Of a stretch of DNA of 64,000 bases, positions 11,113 through 23,920 are shown piece after piece (the first letter of the stretch is position 1; each line of letters opens with the position of its first letter). The stretch is from the NCBI GenBank assembly GCA_008921705.1, contig VFFE01009164.1, positions 3,028,785 to 3,092,784 on the forward strand, written 5' to 3'. The notes beneath the pieces were generated by a model. The model ran no database searches. It saw nothing but the letters and a program-made list of their open reading frames with translations, and was not told where the DNA came from. The position numbers and the translations under genes were made by a program. The DNA is from Burhinus oedicnemus (lineage: Eukaryota > Chordata > Aves > Charadriiformes > Burhinidae).

Positions 11113-11195
11113 TCCTTCCTTCCTTCCTTCCTTCCTTCCTTCCTTCCTTCCTTCCTTCCTTCCTTCCTTCCTTCCTCAAAAAAAAAAAAAAAAAA
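11113..11195. repeat. TTCC microsatellite followed by poly-A
   Basis: About 16 TTCC units (11113-11176) are followed by C and an 18-base A run (11178-11195). The layout, TTCC array then TC then A run, mirrors the tract interrupted by the gap at 10665-10796. That suggests a local duplication or an assembly artefact. Confidence 0.93.
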
Positions 11196-11736
11196 TTAGT
11201 TCCTTATTCAAATACAAGCTCTAGGGTAAATGAGGATTTTGGGTCAATCCTTTGCATCAAGAATCAAGGGTTATTAAGTTCATGTAGACACTTGAGAAGC
11301 AATTTAAACACTGAAGGTGCTGGGAACACTAATGGTACCAGTCTCCTCCAAGAGCACAGCAGCACCTACTGCTTCCCTCAGTGCGTACAGAGTAGGACAG
11401 TGCCGTAGGATGAGGGAAGATTACATTCAGATCCCTCCATCCTTAGAGGATTCATCCCCTATCTCTTGTTTTTCAAGATAACCTGATATTTTTTCAAGAT
11501 ATTAAGATATCTGCTTCTTTTGAGTAGGGAAGAAACTTTAGCCCCGTCTGTTGAAATTATGTCACTGCCTTCAAAAGAAAGTTTTGCTGGGCTGGAAAGC
11601 AGGTAGTGAGTGTGGCTGTTCAGACCCAGGTGTGAGCACCTTCCCATAGGACTTCAGAGTCCTGACTTTTTTCCAAACATTGATCAACACAAAATACTAA
11701 AACAGCCCTTGAAAGACAGGTATAGCCCATCTTATT
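11196..11736. other. Unique non-coding sequence
   Basis: I see no gene, repeat or RNA structure in this interval. Confidence 0.5.
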
Positions 11737-11843
11737 TATAGAATCATAGAATAATAGAATACTTTGGGTTGGAAGGGACCTTTAAAGGTCATCTAGTCCA
11801 ACCTCCCCTGCAGTGAGCAGGAACATCTTCAACTAGATCAGGT
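11737..11843 (-). mobile_element. CR1 LINE 3' tail fragment
   Basis: Only about 107 bases of the CR1 3' untranslated end remain. On the plus strand it begins with ATAGAATCATAGAATAATAG (the octamer tail read in reverse), then GGTTGGAAGGGACCTTTAAA and TCATCTAGTCCAACCTCCCC, and stops after AACTAGATCAGGT. The CCCCTGCAGTGAGCAGGAAC segment marks a different CR1 subfamily from the copies at 14.4 and 23.6 kb; the copy at 50.4 kb shares it. Confidence 0.92.
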
Positions 11844-12589
11844 GGGCAATATCATTACTGCCTAGAAAATCCTGTTCTCTCTAGAGCCATGTGTTTTTTT
11901 GGCATGGTGGGACAGTCTCCCTCCAAGGCAGGGATGTCTCCTAGGATGGGCTGTGAGCACCCAGCCCTCCCCAGCAGTGCAAGGAAGCCCAGGAGTGGAG
12001 CTTAAACACCAGGCTCTGCTGAGAGGCCAAACGTGCCTGAAATACTGGTTTCTCAATACTAAGTGCTGTGGCTCCTGAATCCCTTAATTTGGATCTGGCA
12101 TAGGTTATCCTCTAAGCCTTTAAGAGCAAGTCTGAGCTCATCAGTGGGAATTTCACCATTGGTCTTAAGAAAAGGAGGTTCAAAAAGGTGGCAGCCCAGC
12201 TGGGGTGCATGTCATACTGTAAGAGCTGTCATACATGTCGTACATACCGGATCTGCATTTCTTTAAGTGCACATTAGGTGAGGAAAATCTCAGAGGTTGT
12301 TGTGATCCTGCCATATGGTTTCGCTGAAAGGAGGGGTGATCCTCTAGACCTGTTACATGAATGCAGAGGACCTGGCTCCTCCTTGTTGGTGCTGCTTATC
12401 CATGGTCAGGACTTGCTCCCAGGGCCACAGGAGACATTACATCCAATGGAGTTCACTTCACATGTAAAGTAGGTTTGTATTCTGCTATGGAGTAGGTCAT
12501 GCTCCTGCACTGTCAGGTAGCACGTGACCTACTGGAGGTCCTGATACACAGTACGTTGGGTGCAACCATTCAGACAAGGCTTTCTGAAC
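11844..12589. other. Unique non-coding sequence
   Basis: Several short open frames occur on both strands, but none is long or resembles a known protein. I see no repeat. Confidence 0.45.
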
Positions 12590-12800
12590 TTGATCTTACA
12601 CTCAGCAAACCAGGGTTTGCTCCAGCTCTCCTGCTGGCTTCCTGTGAGGCATTTGGAAATGTGTTTATCCATCCCATGCCTCAGTTCTCCCTGCCTAAAA
12701 AAATGGGAATTGTGTTCTTATCTCCCAAGGGACTGGGAGGTTAAATTGTTATGGACTGGGAAATGCTAAATCTGAGGGTCAGTGAAGTATAGAGACATTA
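12590..12800 (+). mobile_element. MIR-like SINE remnant
   Basis: Forward-orientation MIR landmarks occur in order: CTTCCTGTGAGGCATTTGG, then ATGCCTCAGTTCTCCCTGCC, then AAAATGGGAAT, then TTATCTCCCAAGGGACTGGG, then AGGTTAAATTGTTA, then GGGAAATGCTAAATCTGAGG. MIR has 'CCTCAGTTTCCYCATCTGTAAAATGGGGAT...GTTGTGAGGATTAAATGAG...'. It is diverged but collinear over about 200 bases. Confidence 0.55.
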
Positions 12801-14374
12801 TTTCAGACTCTTTCTGTTATTAAAGCATGCTGTATGCAAGTCAGCTGCTCTTAGCGTAATACAAAAGCAGATGTGTGAGATGTGCAGCTACATTTTTTTA
12901 ATGTTACTTTTTACTGTGCCTGCATTTTTCTTTTCTTTGTGTAAAATTATGACCTTTTAAATATCAAATAGACTATATATTATTACAGAACAGTTCCTTG
13001 GTTTCTTATGAGAAACAAATATGTTTTCTATTATATTCACCAGGTGCATTCTATAAAGGGGGCGTTTATGGTAGAATCATATATATTTCAATAAAGGCTT
13101 AGTAGTTTTATGTCAGAGAGAGGTAGCCCTGAAACCAAAACCATACATTTCAACTTCACTGAAATTGCTTTTTTGTCTGAAATAAGGTAAACCCTCAAAT
13201 AGGAACAAAACATATTGGGCATTACATAGGTTTTAGAGAGAGTCACTTAAGAGTTAGGGCTGAAAAAAAAATATATTGATCATTTAGATGGGATTAGGGA
13301 AAGTTGGAAAACAGTAAAACCCCACAAAAATAGGCAGAGTTACATAATACTACGAAACTGGAAACTGATATCCATGGTCTGCACTTTTGTTATTTGAAAT
13401 CGTCCTTGGGAAAATGGTTAATTAAAACTAAGCCATTGAAATGGTAATTTACAGCCCCGTTTGGAGCAGAGGCCTGGAACAGTAAATTCTGAAGCAAGGT
13501 TGTGCATGACAGAGTTACAGCACAAAACTACTGTACAGACATCTCTGGAAAAGCTCAGCTTCTGCTGTCTTGTGTCTATTAATCTAGTATCTCTGTGTAT
13601 GCAATTCAAACCATTTTACAAATATTTGTCATTTGTAGGAGGATAGGAGGAAATGTTGCCAAGACCCATCTTGATACTGCAACCATAAATAAAGTGTCCC
13701 AACACAGAGCTCTGAATTTAAAACAAACTGCTTGAAGAAGGTGGGCACAAACTATCTTTCATGAAATATGAACAAGCCTTCAATCTTAAGCCAAACACAG
13801 AAGAAATCTTTGATATTGAAAAATCTAAAGAACACTTGTTCTTTTGGTTTCTACCTATTTTCCAGGACTCCTGCAAGTGTTTTCCACCATCACAGCTTTA
13901 TTCAAACATATTGTTTCATCACTTTCTTAAACCCGCCTCATCCTCAGTATCCCAGTGCTTTCCAGGAGAACATTAAAAAAGGGGGTTAAGTTCTGCCAGG
14001 GTGTGTTTTGTTCTCACATCCTCACCCCAGCAGGAGAAAGAAGTGAAACTGTCTTATTTCAGGCAAATTTTTAAAAAGGCATATTCATTACTTATTGAGA
14101 ACATCCACAGATTTAGTAAAAGCCAAAATACTCCTTTTCAGAGGCGATACAAACTCCAACAAATCCGAGCAAGAAACTCCCTCTAGCAAAGAGAGATTAA
14201 GCTTTTCCTATGCATAAATTATTTTATGAGCATTTTCGGTGCGTTTCCTGCATTTACCCCTGCAGGTCCTGGAAGGGGCTGCTGTCAGACATAAGATAAC
14301 TCCACAGATATTGTCAGGCTTTGAACTGTCATGACAGAAGTCTTCAGGTTTGTTAATATACTGGACTGTCAATT
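12801..14374. other. AT-rich unique sequence
   Basis: No gene is recognised. The part from about 12890 to 13100 is AT-rich and non-repetitive, with TATATATT and TTTTAATG-type motifs. It has the look of a constrained non-coding element, but that is only an impression. Small overlapping frames at 13760-14186 are chance-level. Confidence 0.4.
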
Positions 14375-15040
14375 CATAGAATCACAGAATGGTTTAGGTT
14401 GGAAGCAACCTTAAAGATCATCTAGTTCCAATCCCCTTGCCATGGGCAAGGACACTTCCCACTAGACCTGATTGCTCAAAGCCTCATCCAACCTGGCCTT
14501 GAACACTTCCAGGGATGGGGCATCTGCAACTTCTCTGGGCAACCTGTTCCAGTGCCTCACCACCCTCATAGTGAAAAATTTCTTCCTGATACTTATCTAC
14601 ATCTACCCTCTTCCACTTTGAAGCCATTACCCGTCGTCCTATCGCTACATGCCCTTGTAAAAAGTTCCTCTCCAGATTTCTTGTAGGCCCCTTTAAGTAC
14701 CGGAAGGCTGCTATGAGGTGTCCCCAGAGCCTTCTCTTCTCCAGGCTGAACAACTCCGAATCTCTCAGCCTGTCCTCAAAGGAGAGGTGCTCTAACCCTC
14801 TGATCATCTTCGTGGCCCTCCTCTGGACCCGCTCCAACAGGTCCATGTCCTTCTTATGTTGGGGGCTCCAGAGCTGGACACAGTATTCCAGGTGAGGTTT
14901 CACCAGAACAGAGTAGAGAGGCAGAATCACCTCCCTTGACCTGCTGGCCATGCTTCTTTTGATGCAGCCCAGGATAAGGTTGGCCTTCTGTGCTGCAAGT
15001 GTACATTGCCAGCTCACATTGAGCTTCTCATCCACCAAAT
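14375..15040 (-). mobile_element. CR1 LINE, 5'-truncated, with open reverse-transcriptase C-terminus
   Basis: About 665 bases of CR1 in reverse orientation. From its 3' end it shows the CATAGAATCACAGAATGG tail, GGTTGGAAGCAACCTTAAAG, and then a continuous minus-strand frame of 184 codons (14484-15038). That frame covers the C-terminal part of ORF2. Diagnostic peptides include [39 protein letters not shown] and [19 protein letters not shown]. The catalytic palm motifs lie upstream and are missing, so it cannot move by itself. The unbroken frame suggests a fairly recent insertion. Confidence 0.95.
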
Positions 15041-17097
15041 TCAGGCTGATTAAACCAGTAAGCTCACAGCATTAGTCTTGAAACAAATCAAGGTACTGTC
15101 TTCGATTCATGTCATGCAGGAGATGTAGCGACCACAGCAGCTGATGCATTAGAGTTAGCTCCCTTTGGAGAAGAAAAACCTGTGTCCCTGCTGTTTATAA
15201 ACCAGACCCAACCCTGGCATATCTGCACTGTCTGTAAGGAGCAGATCCTGGAATAAAATGTTCCCTCAGTCACACTTAGCATTTTTTTTTTATTCTGGAA
15301 AGTGCTGAGATTGTCTCCAAAGAGGAACCCAGAAGCAAGCCACAATGCATTTGGTGACAGAAAGGAGAGACTTGGAAGCAAACAAAACCAAGGGCATAAA
15401 TGCTTTTTTTTTTTTTAGCATGAGTGGACTACATATTACCTTCTGATGCTGTTCTGTGCTCATTCTCTCTGCTGATTTCGATCTCTGCTGAACTGAGCAT
15501 TGGTTTTCAGACTAGTTTGCTGTTCCACATCTGCAGAAATATTGCACAATATTAACTTTCAGCAGCCTTGGGCCAGCATGCCCTTTGTGTGCCTGGTACA
15601 TTCTGCTGGCCTTGAACCGTGACTGCAAATAACGAAGCTGTGTTGACTCAGTGTTTATTTTTGATAAATCTCAGCCCCCTCCCCCCCTTTTCTTTATGCT
15701 GAAGAGCTAAATGTTTTCTCAAAGTCTTTAGCCAAATCACATCCAAATGTCTCTTCACTGTTAAAGGTGTCCCAATCCTGTGTGTATTTCTATCAGAGCA
15801 GTTAGCAGCTGGGGAGAGCAGTCACAAGTTTATACCATTGCAATAGGTAGGAAAATTGGTGTGTTGGGTACATTTCAGTGCTGGTCACAGAGGTATGTGT
15901 CTCACCCTTGCCTTTTTCTTGATTTCTTCAAATATTGTTAAAATTGGCACAACTTTTGCTGCAAAGCCAGAAAAGTTACACCACCCGGTTCCTACTGAAT
16001 TCACCGTCTGTATAGCTCTGAGCGCTGAAAAAGAGCGTTTTAGCATAAAAATCTGTATTGCTCTATGATGATGGAGGTCTTTGAAAAGGAGAGGCGGGGA
16101 GTCCTCATGCACCCTCGAGGCAGCCGGAGTGGACTGCCCAGCAGCAGGGCTGGAGGTGGGAGGCCATGGAGAAACACCCTGAGCTCAGACCACTGTAAGC
16201 ACCACCTGAACTGGGACTGGTCTGACCACTGGCAGCCACTGAGACACAGGAGCAGGAAAGTTCACATCTTATCCCTCGGTACGCTGCATGCTGGGTATGC
16301 TGCAAAAACCTGGTGATTCAGTCTCCTGGGGCTGCTTTGAAACTATGCCTTGAACAAGAAACAAGAAAAGTCCAACCAGAACTGATTCAAATTCCTGCTC
16401 TACTTGACCCAGACCAGCATCTTCATTCTCGATCAGTCCAAACTAGGCAGGGAAAGGATTAAATCTGATTCTTTACATTCCTAGTCAGCCTCTAGCAGTT
16501 GAGCCTGTATGTGTCAGCTTGTCCTAAGCCCTTCCAGCTACAAACTGACATACCTCTGCAAAATATTTCAGCTTTGACCAAGCCTTCTTCCTGGGAGCAG
16601 AGGAGAGAGGGATCATTGCAGCTCTGGCTGCAGCTTCTGACTCACCAAAGGATGGATGCTGATACCCTTTCCCCATATTCTCTACCACCCTCACAAAAAT
16701 CAGGGTGTGAATCAAGCCTGTGCTATTTTGGAATTATTCCATTGCCTGAAATATTCAGAGCTATCAGTTTCTTGGGTTTCTTTCCTTCCTTTTCCCCGCT
16801 TGGAAAGGCCTGTTCCTCCCTTGACATACAGAAGATTGAGTCCAGCACAGCTCTGCATGGCTATGATTTATATCAAGTGCTGCAGATGCGCTTTTTAAAG
16901 TAGGCTTAAAAATTACTCCCCCTAATAGAGATTAAATATTGATTACCTAAGTAATAGCTCTGTCTGCAATAAGAAATAGATGTGTAGCAACCCCTACACG
17001 TCAGTCACTCACATTATCTGAGGAAATAGCACAGCAGAGGAAATACAGGATGTTTGCAAATCCTTTTCTAAAACCATCCTCATCTTCTATATAGATA
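15041..17097. other. Unique non-coding sequence
   Basis: Contains a 12-base T run (15405-15416) and short frames without family resemblance; the largest has 134 codons on the plus strand (16499-16903). I see no RNA gene or mobile element. Confidence 0.45.
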
Positions 17098-17150
17098 CAA
17101 ATAAATATATATATACACAAAGATATAGAGAGAGATATATATATACTCAC
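17098..17150. repeat. Compound AT/GA dinucleotide repeat
   Basis: TATATA, then GATATAGAGAGAGA, then TATATATA units in an imperfect compound microsatellite. Confidence 0.75.
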
Positions 17151-20100
17151 TCACACTTATCCTTTGACTTTCCCTGGAAAGCTAGCTAGCTCCTCACTTT
17201 TCGTTTAACTTCCTGCTGATTACTTAACATTTTTAATAGTGATGTTACTGCATCTTTCCTCATGACTTGGCATACTGTGTGTCCTTACTGATTTTGGAAA
17301 TGGGTGAGTATTTGACATGGAAATGGGGGGCTTGCCCCGCAGCGTGCCAGTCACGTGACGTGAGCGTGTCCTCTGCCAGTGACAGTGCTGCATCATGTGG
17401 TGTGGCAATGACATTGGTGCCAGGTCACGCAAGGAAGGGAAGGCACAGAGAGGACATGGTGTGAGATAACCACAGTGACTAGGGACAAATAGTCCTGGGG
17501 TGCAGCACAGTGAGCCCTGTGGATGTGTCTGCTATGTGGCATCAAAGAGCTGGAAAGAAATGATCAGCCCCTCAGGGGTGAAGATGAAGCCCTCTCCTTC
17601 CATCTTCTCTTCAGCTCTTCTTTGTCTTACAGGTTTTGGGTGTCCAGTGCTTCAGCTATTCTGCCAACTGGCCTTGGCTGTCATGCTCAGACTGAGCCTC
17701 AAGGCTAAAGCTCTATAATCACTCACAGCCTCGGCCAAAAGGGACTTTTGCCTCACATGTCTGCCACCGAGCTGCATGGGTCATGGCCTTATCTCCTATC
17801 AGCTCTGTGGCACTCAGAGCTGTTCAGCCCAGACCTCCTCATCAGCTCGGGCACTCGCAGGATTGCCAATGCAAGCAGCTGATCCATCCCGCTGCAGCAA
17901 GCTAACTTTAAAGAGGCAGGCAGTCTTCTTTGCCAACTAGTATTGCAGGACTTCTCTTATCTGCTCAATTTGTTGGGAAAAGATAGCAATTTTCCCTGAC
18001 CTTTCCCTTCTGAGATAGCATCAAAGCAAGGTTAGATGTTAGATAAAGCTCAGGGACGTGTGTCCTCCATTCTGGTTTGCAGCAGTATGTCCCTGCCTGC
18101 AGAGTGCACAGCATCTTTAGAACATTTGAACATTGCACAGAAACTGGAAAAATGTCTGTAATGGCAGCATCCATCTAGTTACCCTATTCATCTTTACTGA
18201 ATCATGGGAACATAAGAGGCTTTTTGCCTCCTGTAGGACATCTTTGACTGTTGCTGCGGCCAGTTGAACGCTTGTCTGCTGGGAAAACTCCAGTATTCAT
18301 GGAAGAACTTCCTTGGCTTATAATACCATCTGATCGTGCAGCGGGAGTTTTAGACTCTCCAGTGCTGTGCATTCCCATCCCTAGCTCCAGCTTGCCAGTT
18401 GAGGTTAAAAGGTGATAGTTTTACCACATACCCTGTACAAATGCTATTGGTTTTATGGCTGATGATAACAAAGTGGACATAAATTGCTCAAAGCAGATTT
18501 CTCTCTTGCAGATGCTTTATTTGCAGTTTTCCTCATTTAGATGGAGGGGTCCAGAAAAGAACTGTGACTCTTGTCCCTGCAGAGGTCCCCCTTTGGGTTT
18601 CTGAGGCCTAACATCACTTTTCTGAGGCTAGGTGGTTGTTTATAAGGGACACCCATTGCCGACTCACTGTAAGGTTTCTCATGGCCATCTTCTTACCAAA
18701 GAGCTGTGGATCTCAGTTTCCAGAAGCTCACTAATAATGAACTCTTCTGCGTCATTCCCAAGGCGATTACCATCATCATGCTGTCCTTCAGGCAAATAAG
18801 CCCTAACATGAAAACGATTATAAGTAAAACAAAGCAAGCAGGAGACTTTCAAAGATGAAGCATCTACTTGGTACATGGCCCCCCTTCGTCCTCTACAGGA
18901 ATGAAGCATCTAGTTGGCACAAACCCATAGGCAGGCAACAGTGTGAGCATCCTGCCAGGAGATGCTGAATTACACTCAAATTGTGCGAGCCAGGCCAGTG
19001 GGCTGAAAATCACTCACTGTGCTGCCAAACGCTTTGGCCTGAGCTGGGGTAGTAACATGGTCCTTTTTAGCACTTGTCTGAAACAAGCTATCTGACAGCA
19101 AGGAGCTCAAAGCTGTGAATTTGAGTGGGATTCAGGCTAAAGAAGCAGTTTGTCAAGGCTGTATAGCAAATACATGTGGTTGCATCAGGAATACTCTTTC
19201 TTAGCACTACTGTACCCTTCTTGCTCTGGGAAGGGCGCAGAGACAGGCAAGGCAAGAAAATAGTGAAGTCATGCAATTAGCTGGGGGTTAGAAATATCCT
19301 TCTGCTTTCAATTCCTGCAACTGCACCTACAAAACTCTCAGAGTGACCAGAGCTCTTAAAACATCACATTGGCTTTTGTTGGCTTGCATGTTTGAGACAC
19401 AAGTTTTTGAGGGTAGAACGGGATTGGAGCAGCATCTACTGATTCAAGGATATTTATGTTAACAAAAGTCACTATTCACGATGCAAGTACCCAAAACCCA
19501 GATGAGAGCATACCTCCATCCTGCAGGCAACCTACAGGCCCCATGTAGAGAACTGTGACCGTGGCCATGAAAGGACAAAGGGCTACAGCGACTGCAAAGT
19601 GAAGCACAAATCCATGTATGCACAAACTTGTACACAATGGGTGTGTTTTCAAAAGCCAGGCACAAGAGTATGAGCTACAGACGAAATAACAGCCTTTCAG
19701 CTCAGTATGTCTGCGCATATGTTGACTCGCTGTGACTCTAGCAGTTTAGCGTTGCACCATTTGTACAACTGTGCATTTATGCCTAGTAAATTTTTATTTT
19801 TTCGCACCCCTCAGAGCCATTGCAGGCCCCTTAGAAGAGCTCTGAACATGCAAAATGATCACCCTTGGAGCATCCTGAGCATGTGCTGAGGTCAGAGGTC
19901 TTTGATGGTCTGCAGGAAAATGTCACTGCTCCAAACAGAGGCATGGCAGTAGCGAACCAAGAGATTCTCCTCTTGTTATCTAATTCCCTAAAGTGTGTGG
20001 TAAACACCTGCAATTGAACTGCAATCCAACCTCTAGCAGGAGGAAGGAACTTCTCTCTGGTCAGATGTCTAAAAATTGATGTTTCATTAACATATTAGCT

Positions 20101-20919
20101 CTGTCCTAGCTCATTAAAAGCATGTATTCATCTTCATTTTATTAAACCTGTCTGTGGCATCATATCTGGGTTATGAATCTATCATATGATCTGCTCATTT
20201 CCTTGCCTTTAATATTTTAAAACCATCATTAAAAATGAATATAGGCAGAAATTTCAGTCTTGGATAATTATCACTATTAGTTGGTTTTCAGCTGGCATAT
20301 TGTGTACCAGGTGGAACATTCATAAAAGAGAAATTCCTTGAGCTGTCCCAAAAACATGCTTAATGGGGAAAATCTTGATATTTTCAGCAGGATTCAAACA
20401 TCAAGTTTGTCATCTGTTCCAGTATTAGTTATAATATTTAGTTTTCAATTTTACTTAAATGTATTTAAGTTTTTAATTAAAACAGACATTTCTGTAGAAA
20501 GCAGAGACCATTGTGAAAAGGTGCTCAGTAGAAAACCAGATGTTCTCTTGAGGGATATAGATTCATTGCAATGTTTTTAACCAATCCTTTTATCCTTGAA
20601 GTGATTACTAACTGCTGTTGGAACTGATGAAAAAATAAAAAATAAAAATAAATAGTTGTACTGTGCATATTTTTTTAACTGGAATTTAGTCAGACTGAGA
20701 ACATTGCTTGAAGAGGAAGCTCAGCATCAGAAAGAAACTGAGTTTGCTTGATATTTTGAAGTGCATTTAAATAGTATCAAACACAAGCAAACATAAACCA
20801 TAAGGAGTGAACAGAAGTTTGTCTTTTTAGAAGTATGGAAATTAATCAGGAGGAGGAAAATTGAAATTGTGACCAATCCGCAATTGCCAAAAATGCTTTT
20901 TATTCTCATATGTGTGTAT
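17151..20919. other. Unique non-coding sequence
   Basis: No gene, RNA gene or clear repeat is seen. At 20635-20655 there is a short AAAAAT-rich stretch. Donor-like GTGAGT at 17305 has no matching acceptor. Confidence 0.45.
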
Positions 20920-20985
20920 CAGATGCCCTGATTCTCCTTTCACTGACACAGTTGTAAATTGGAAGTGAGTTTTGTGGGAGTTCGC
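20920..20985 (+). repeat. Ancient 'GATTCTCCTCTCACTTACAC' type amniote repeat
   Basis: GCCCTGATTCTCCTTTCACT, then GACACAGTTGTAAATTGGAA and GTGAGTTTTGTGGGAG, follow the partly palindromic repeat common in turtles, crocodilians and birds (remembered form: 'CTGATTCTCCTCTCAC.TACACC.GTGTAAAT..GGAGTAACTCC'). Related fragments are at 25448-25532 and 32685-32765. I cannot give the family name. Confidence 0.4.
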
Positions 20986-22290
20986 CTGTTACAACCTGAG
21001 AATGAGACTCAGAGACCCGAACAGATTGCAACGAATAGATCTTCTTGCATGAACACTGGTAGAAATTGTCTGAATGCACTTAGTTTTGGAGCAATCTGTA
21101 TTATCAGAAACCTAGATTACACATTACCTAATTAGATCCTACCAAGCACTGAGAACCTGCTCAGCCCTGTGTACCTCTCTGAGGGTCACATGGTGGCAAT
21201 TGCCCAAACCAATCAAGACCCAGTACAACAAATTTCTGCAAGATGACAGTGAGTATTCAGCTGAAAACAGCAAAGTAAAAAATGGATCAGAGAAATTTAA
21301 CTTTTGCTCAGGATTTGTCAAAATCACAGAGAGAAGGTTTGGCCTCAAGGGAATACTGACAGATAGAGAGATTGTGTCTGAAAGCAGTGGTCCTGTCTTT
21401 GTTTATATCCACTGAGAATTTGGCCATTCTACTTATTGATTTTGGGCCCAAAACTCTGAAGGCAATACTCTACTGTTCAAATCATTGCAGTGACGAGTAG
21501 GAGCACATTAAAGACATCAGGATTTGGCCCTTTGTAGATTGATAAAGGCGTGCTGAATGGGAATTTTGTCTTTGTGGTTTTCTTGGAAGTGGACGAATAA
21601 AGTGCTTTGATCTAGAAGGGGAGTGTGAAAGGTCACTGGCTAAGCATGTGTGCTGAAGTGACCCGAGCCATCCAAAATGATCAGCATAAATTAGAATCTG
21701 GCTGCCCAGCTTTGTTCATCTGTATTGATGTCTATATAGTTGCAAAGGCAGAGGGACTATAACAATCCCAGCCAGCACAGAGAACCAACTGGGGCATGCA
21801 AAAATCCTTAAAATGTTTAATATTTCCTAATGGAAGTAAATACAGAAGTACGTGTTAGTGATGCACAAACCTCATTGTTTTAGAGTTTGGGTTTTGTTTG
21901 GACCTGAATCCAAACCTTTGGAAGTTTATCTGAAGTTTCCAAAACTACTTGTGCTTCCAAAATTGCAGCCAAGTTTTGAGAGTTTATCATTAGATTTTTT
22001 CCATTGTTTCTAGCCCTGGCTGAACCAGTAATAGTTGTTATTAATGCCCAAATGCAGACCTATCAATATAATATGAGCACATTCCCCAAGGCAAACTGAC
22101 ACACTGATTACAGCCCTGGGGAACTAGAAGCTGCACAAAATTGGGCAAAACAGGCTTGTGACATGTTCAAAATTTCTGCTTCAAGGTCACTTTTGGAAGC
22201 AGAGACATTTTACCCAAAAAAGCCACTAGATGTGTAGATTTGTGATGACCCATTGACAGCAGGAAGAGGCAGATTCAGCTTTGTCTTGTT
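20986..22290. other. Unique non-coding sequence
   Basis: No gene or repeat recognised. A short ATCAGGATTTGGCCCTTT motif at 21518 resembles the end of the ancient repeat at 20920 but is too short to call. Confidence 0.4.
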
Positions 22291-23190
22291 TAGAGCACCC
22301 TCAGCGAGTTTGCGGGTGACACCAAGCCGAGTGGTGTGGTTGACATGCCTGAGGGACCAGGATGCTATCCAGAGGGACCTGAACAAGCTCAAGAAGTAGG
22401 CCCGTGTGAACCTCATGAGGTTCAACAAGGCCAAGTGCGGGGTCCTACACCTGGGTTGAGGCAACCCCCAGTATCAATACAGACTGGGGGATGAAGAGAT
22501 TGAGAGCAGTCCTGCTGAGAAGGACTTGAGGGGTACTGGTGGATGAAAAGCTAGACATGAGCTGACAATGTGCACTCACAACCCAGAAGGCCAACCATAT
22601 CCTGGGCTGCATCAAAAGAAGTGTGGCCAGCAGGTCGAGGGAGGTGATTTTCCCCCTCTGCTCTCCTTTCATGAGACCCCACCTGGAGTACTGGGTCCAG
22701 CTCTGGGGCCTCCAACATAAGAATGACATGGACCTGTTGGAGCAAGTCCAGAGGAGGGCCACAAAGATGATCAGAGAGCTGGAGCACCTCTCCTATGAAG
22801 ACAGGGTGTAGGAGTTGGGGTTGTTCAGCCTGGAGAAGAGAAGACTCTGGGGAGGACCTTGCTGCAGCCTTTCAGTACTTAAAGGGGGCCCCCAGGAAAG
22901 ATGGGGACAAACTTTTTAGGGGGGCCTGTTGCAATAGGGCAAGGGGTAATGGTTTTAAACTAAGAGAGGGTAGACTTAGACTAGATACAAGGAAGAAATT
23001 TTTTACGATGAGGGTGGTGAACAGGTTGCCCAGAGAGGTGGTAGATGCCCCATCCCTGGAAACATTCAAGGTCAGGTTGGACGGGGCTCTGAGCAACCTG
23101 ATCTAGCTGAAGATATCACTGGTCATTGGAGGGGGGTCGGACTAGATGACCTTTTAAGGTTCCTTCCAACCCACTCTATGATTCTATGAT
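22291..23190 (+). mobile_element. CR1 LINE, about 900 bases, frame broken
   Basis: CR1 ORF2 from within the reverse-transcriptase thumb region to the 3' end. Recognisable blocks are the start (CACCCTCAGCGAGTTTGC), then a region encoding RPHLEYWVQLWGLQHKNDMD, then [18 protein letters not shown], then NRLPREVVDAPSLETFKVR. The tail has GACTAGATGACCTTTTAAGG and two ATTCTATG-type units. In-frame stops (for example near 22400 and 22810) and several frameshifts make it a dead copy. Its 3' end lies 380 bases from the 3' end of an oppositely oriented copy. Confidence 0.95.
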
Positions 23191-23570
23191 CTCAGTCCAG
23201 CAACCAGTTATTCCAGCAGTACGAAATCCTCCATGGTCTCTCCTATGTCCACAGAGGACCTCTGCCTTCCATAGCACAAAACTACCAGGGCTTCCTCTTG
23301 GTTCAGTCCCCAGAAACACAGACCTTTGGGTTTGGACGTCCTCAGTGTGTCACTCAAGCTGGCAACATTCATATCACCCCCTTGGAAAGTGAAGCTTTCC
23401 TCATTTGGAAATATTGCATCAGGAATAAGCAAGAATCTTTCATTTCTGACTACCCGGTTATGTCTCTTGGACAAACAGTGGGCAATATTCAGGGCTCAGT
23501 GATTTGCAGAAAAATGCAATCTTTTGAAAGCAAACTGTACATAGAACACCATCAAAATTACATAGAATCA

Positions 23571-23920
23571 TAGAATCAGAGAATGGCTTAGGTTGGAAGG
23601 GACCTTCCAGATCATCTAGTTCCAACATCCCCTGCCATGGGCAAGGACACCTCCCCTAGACCAGGTTGCTCAAAGCCCCATCCAACCTGGCCTTGAACGC
23701 TTCCAGGGATGGGGCCTCCACAACTTCTCTGGGCAACCTGTTCCAGTGCCTCACCACCCTTACAGTGAAAAATTTCTTCCTAGTATCTAATCTAAATCTA
23801 CTCTCTACTAGTTTGAAACCATTACCCCTTGTCCTACCACTATGTGCCCTTGTAAAAAGTCCCTCTCTAGATTTCTTGTAGGGGCCCTTCAGATACTGGA
23901 AAGCTGATATAAGGTCTCTG
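23571..23920 (-). mobile_element. CR1 LINE, 3' part
   Basis: Reverse-oriented CR1 beginning with CATAGAATCATAGAATCAG and GGTTGGAAGGGACCTTCCAG. It continues through a minus-strand open frame of 97 codons (23656-23949) with [20 protein letters not shown] and RLPREVVEAPSLEAFKARLD. Similarity stops near 23920, where unrelated sequence follows. It lies tail to tail with the preceding CR1. Confidence 0.95.

Noticed and set aside
14484..15038. 184-codon minus frame as a host gene
   Set aside because: It is the C-terminal part of CR1 ORF2, with CR1 3' tail sequence attached.
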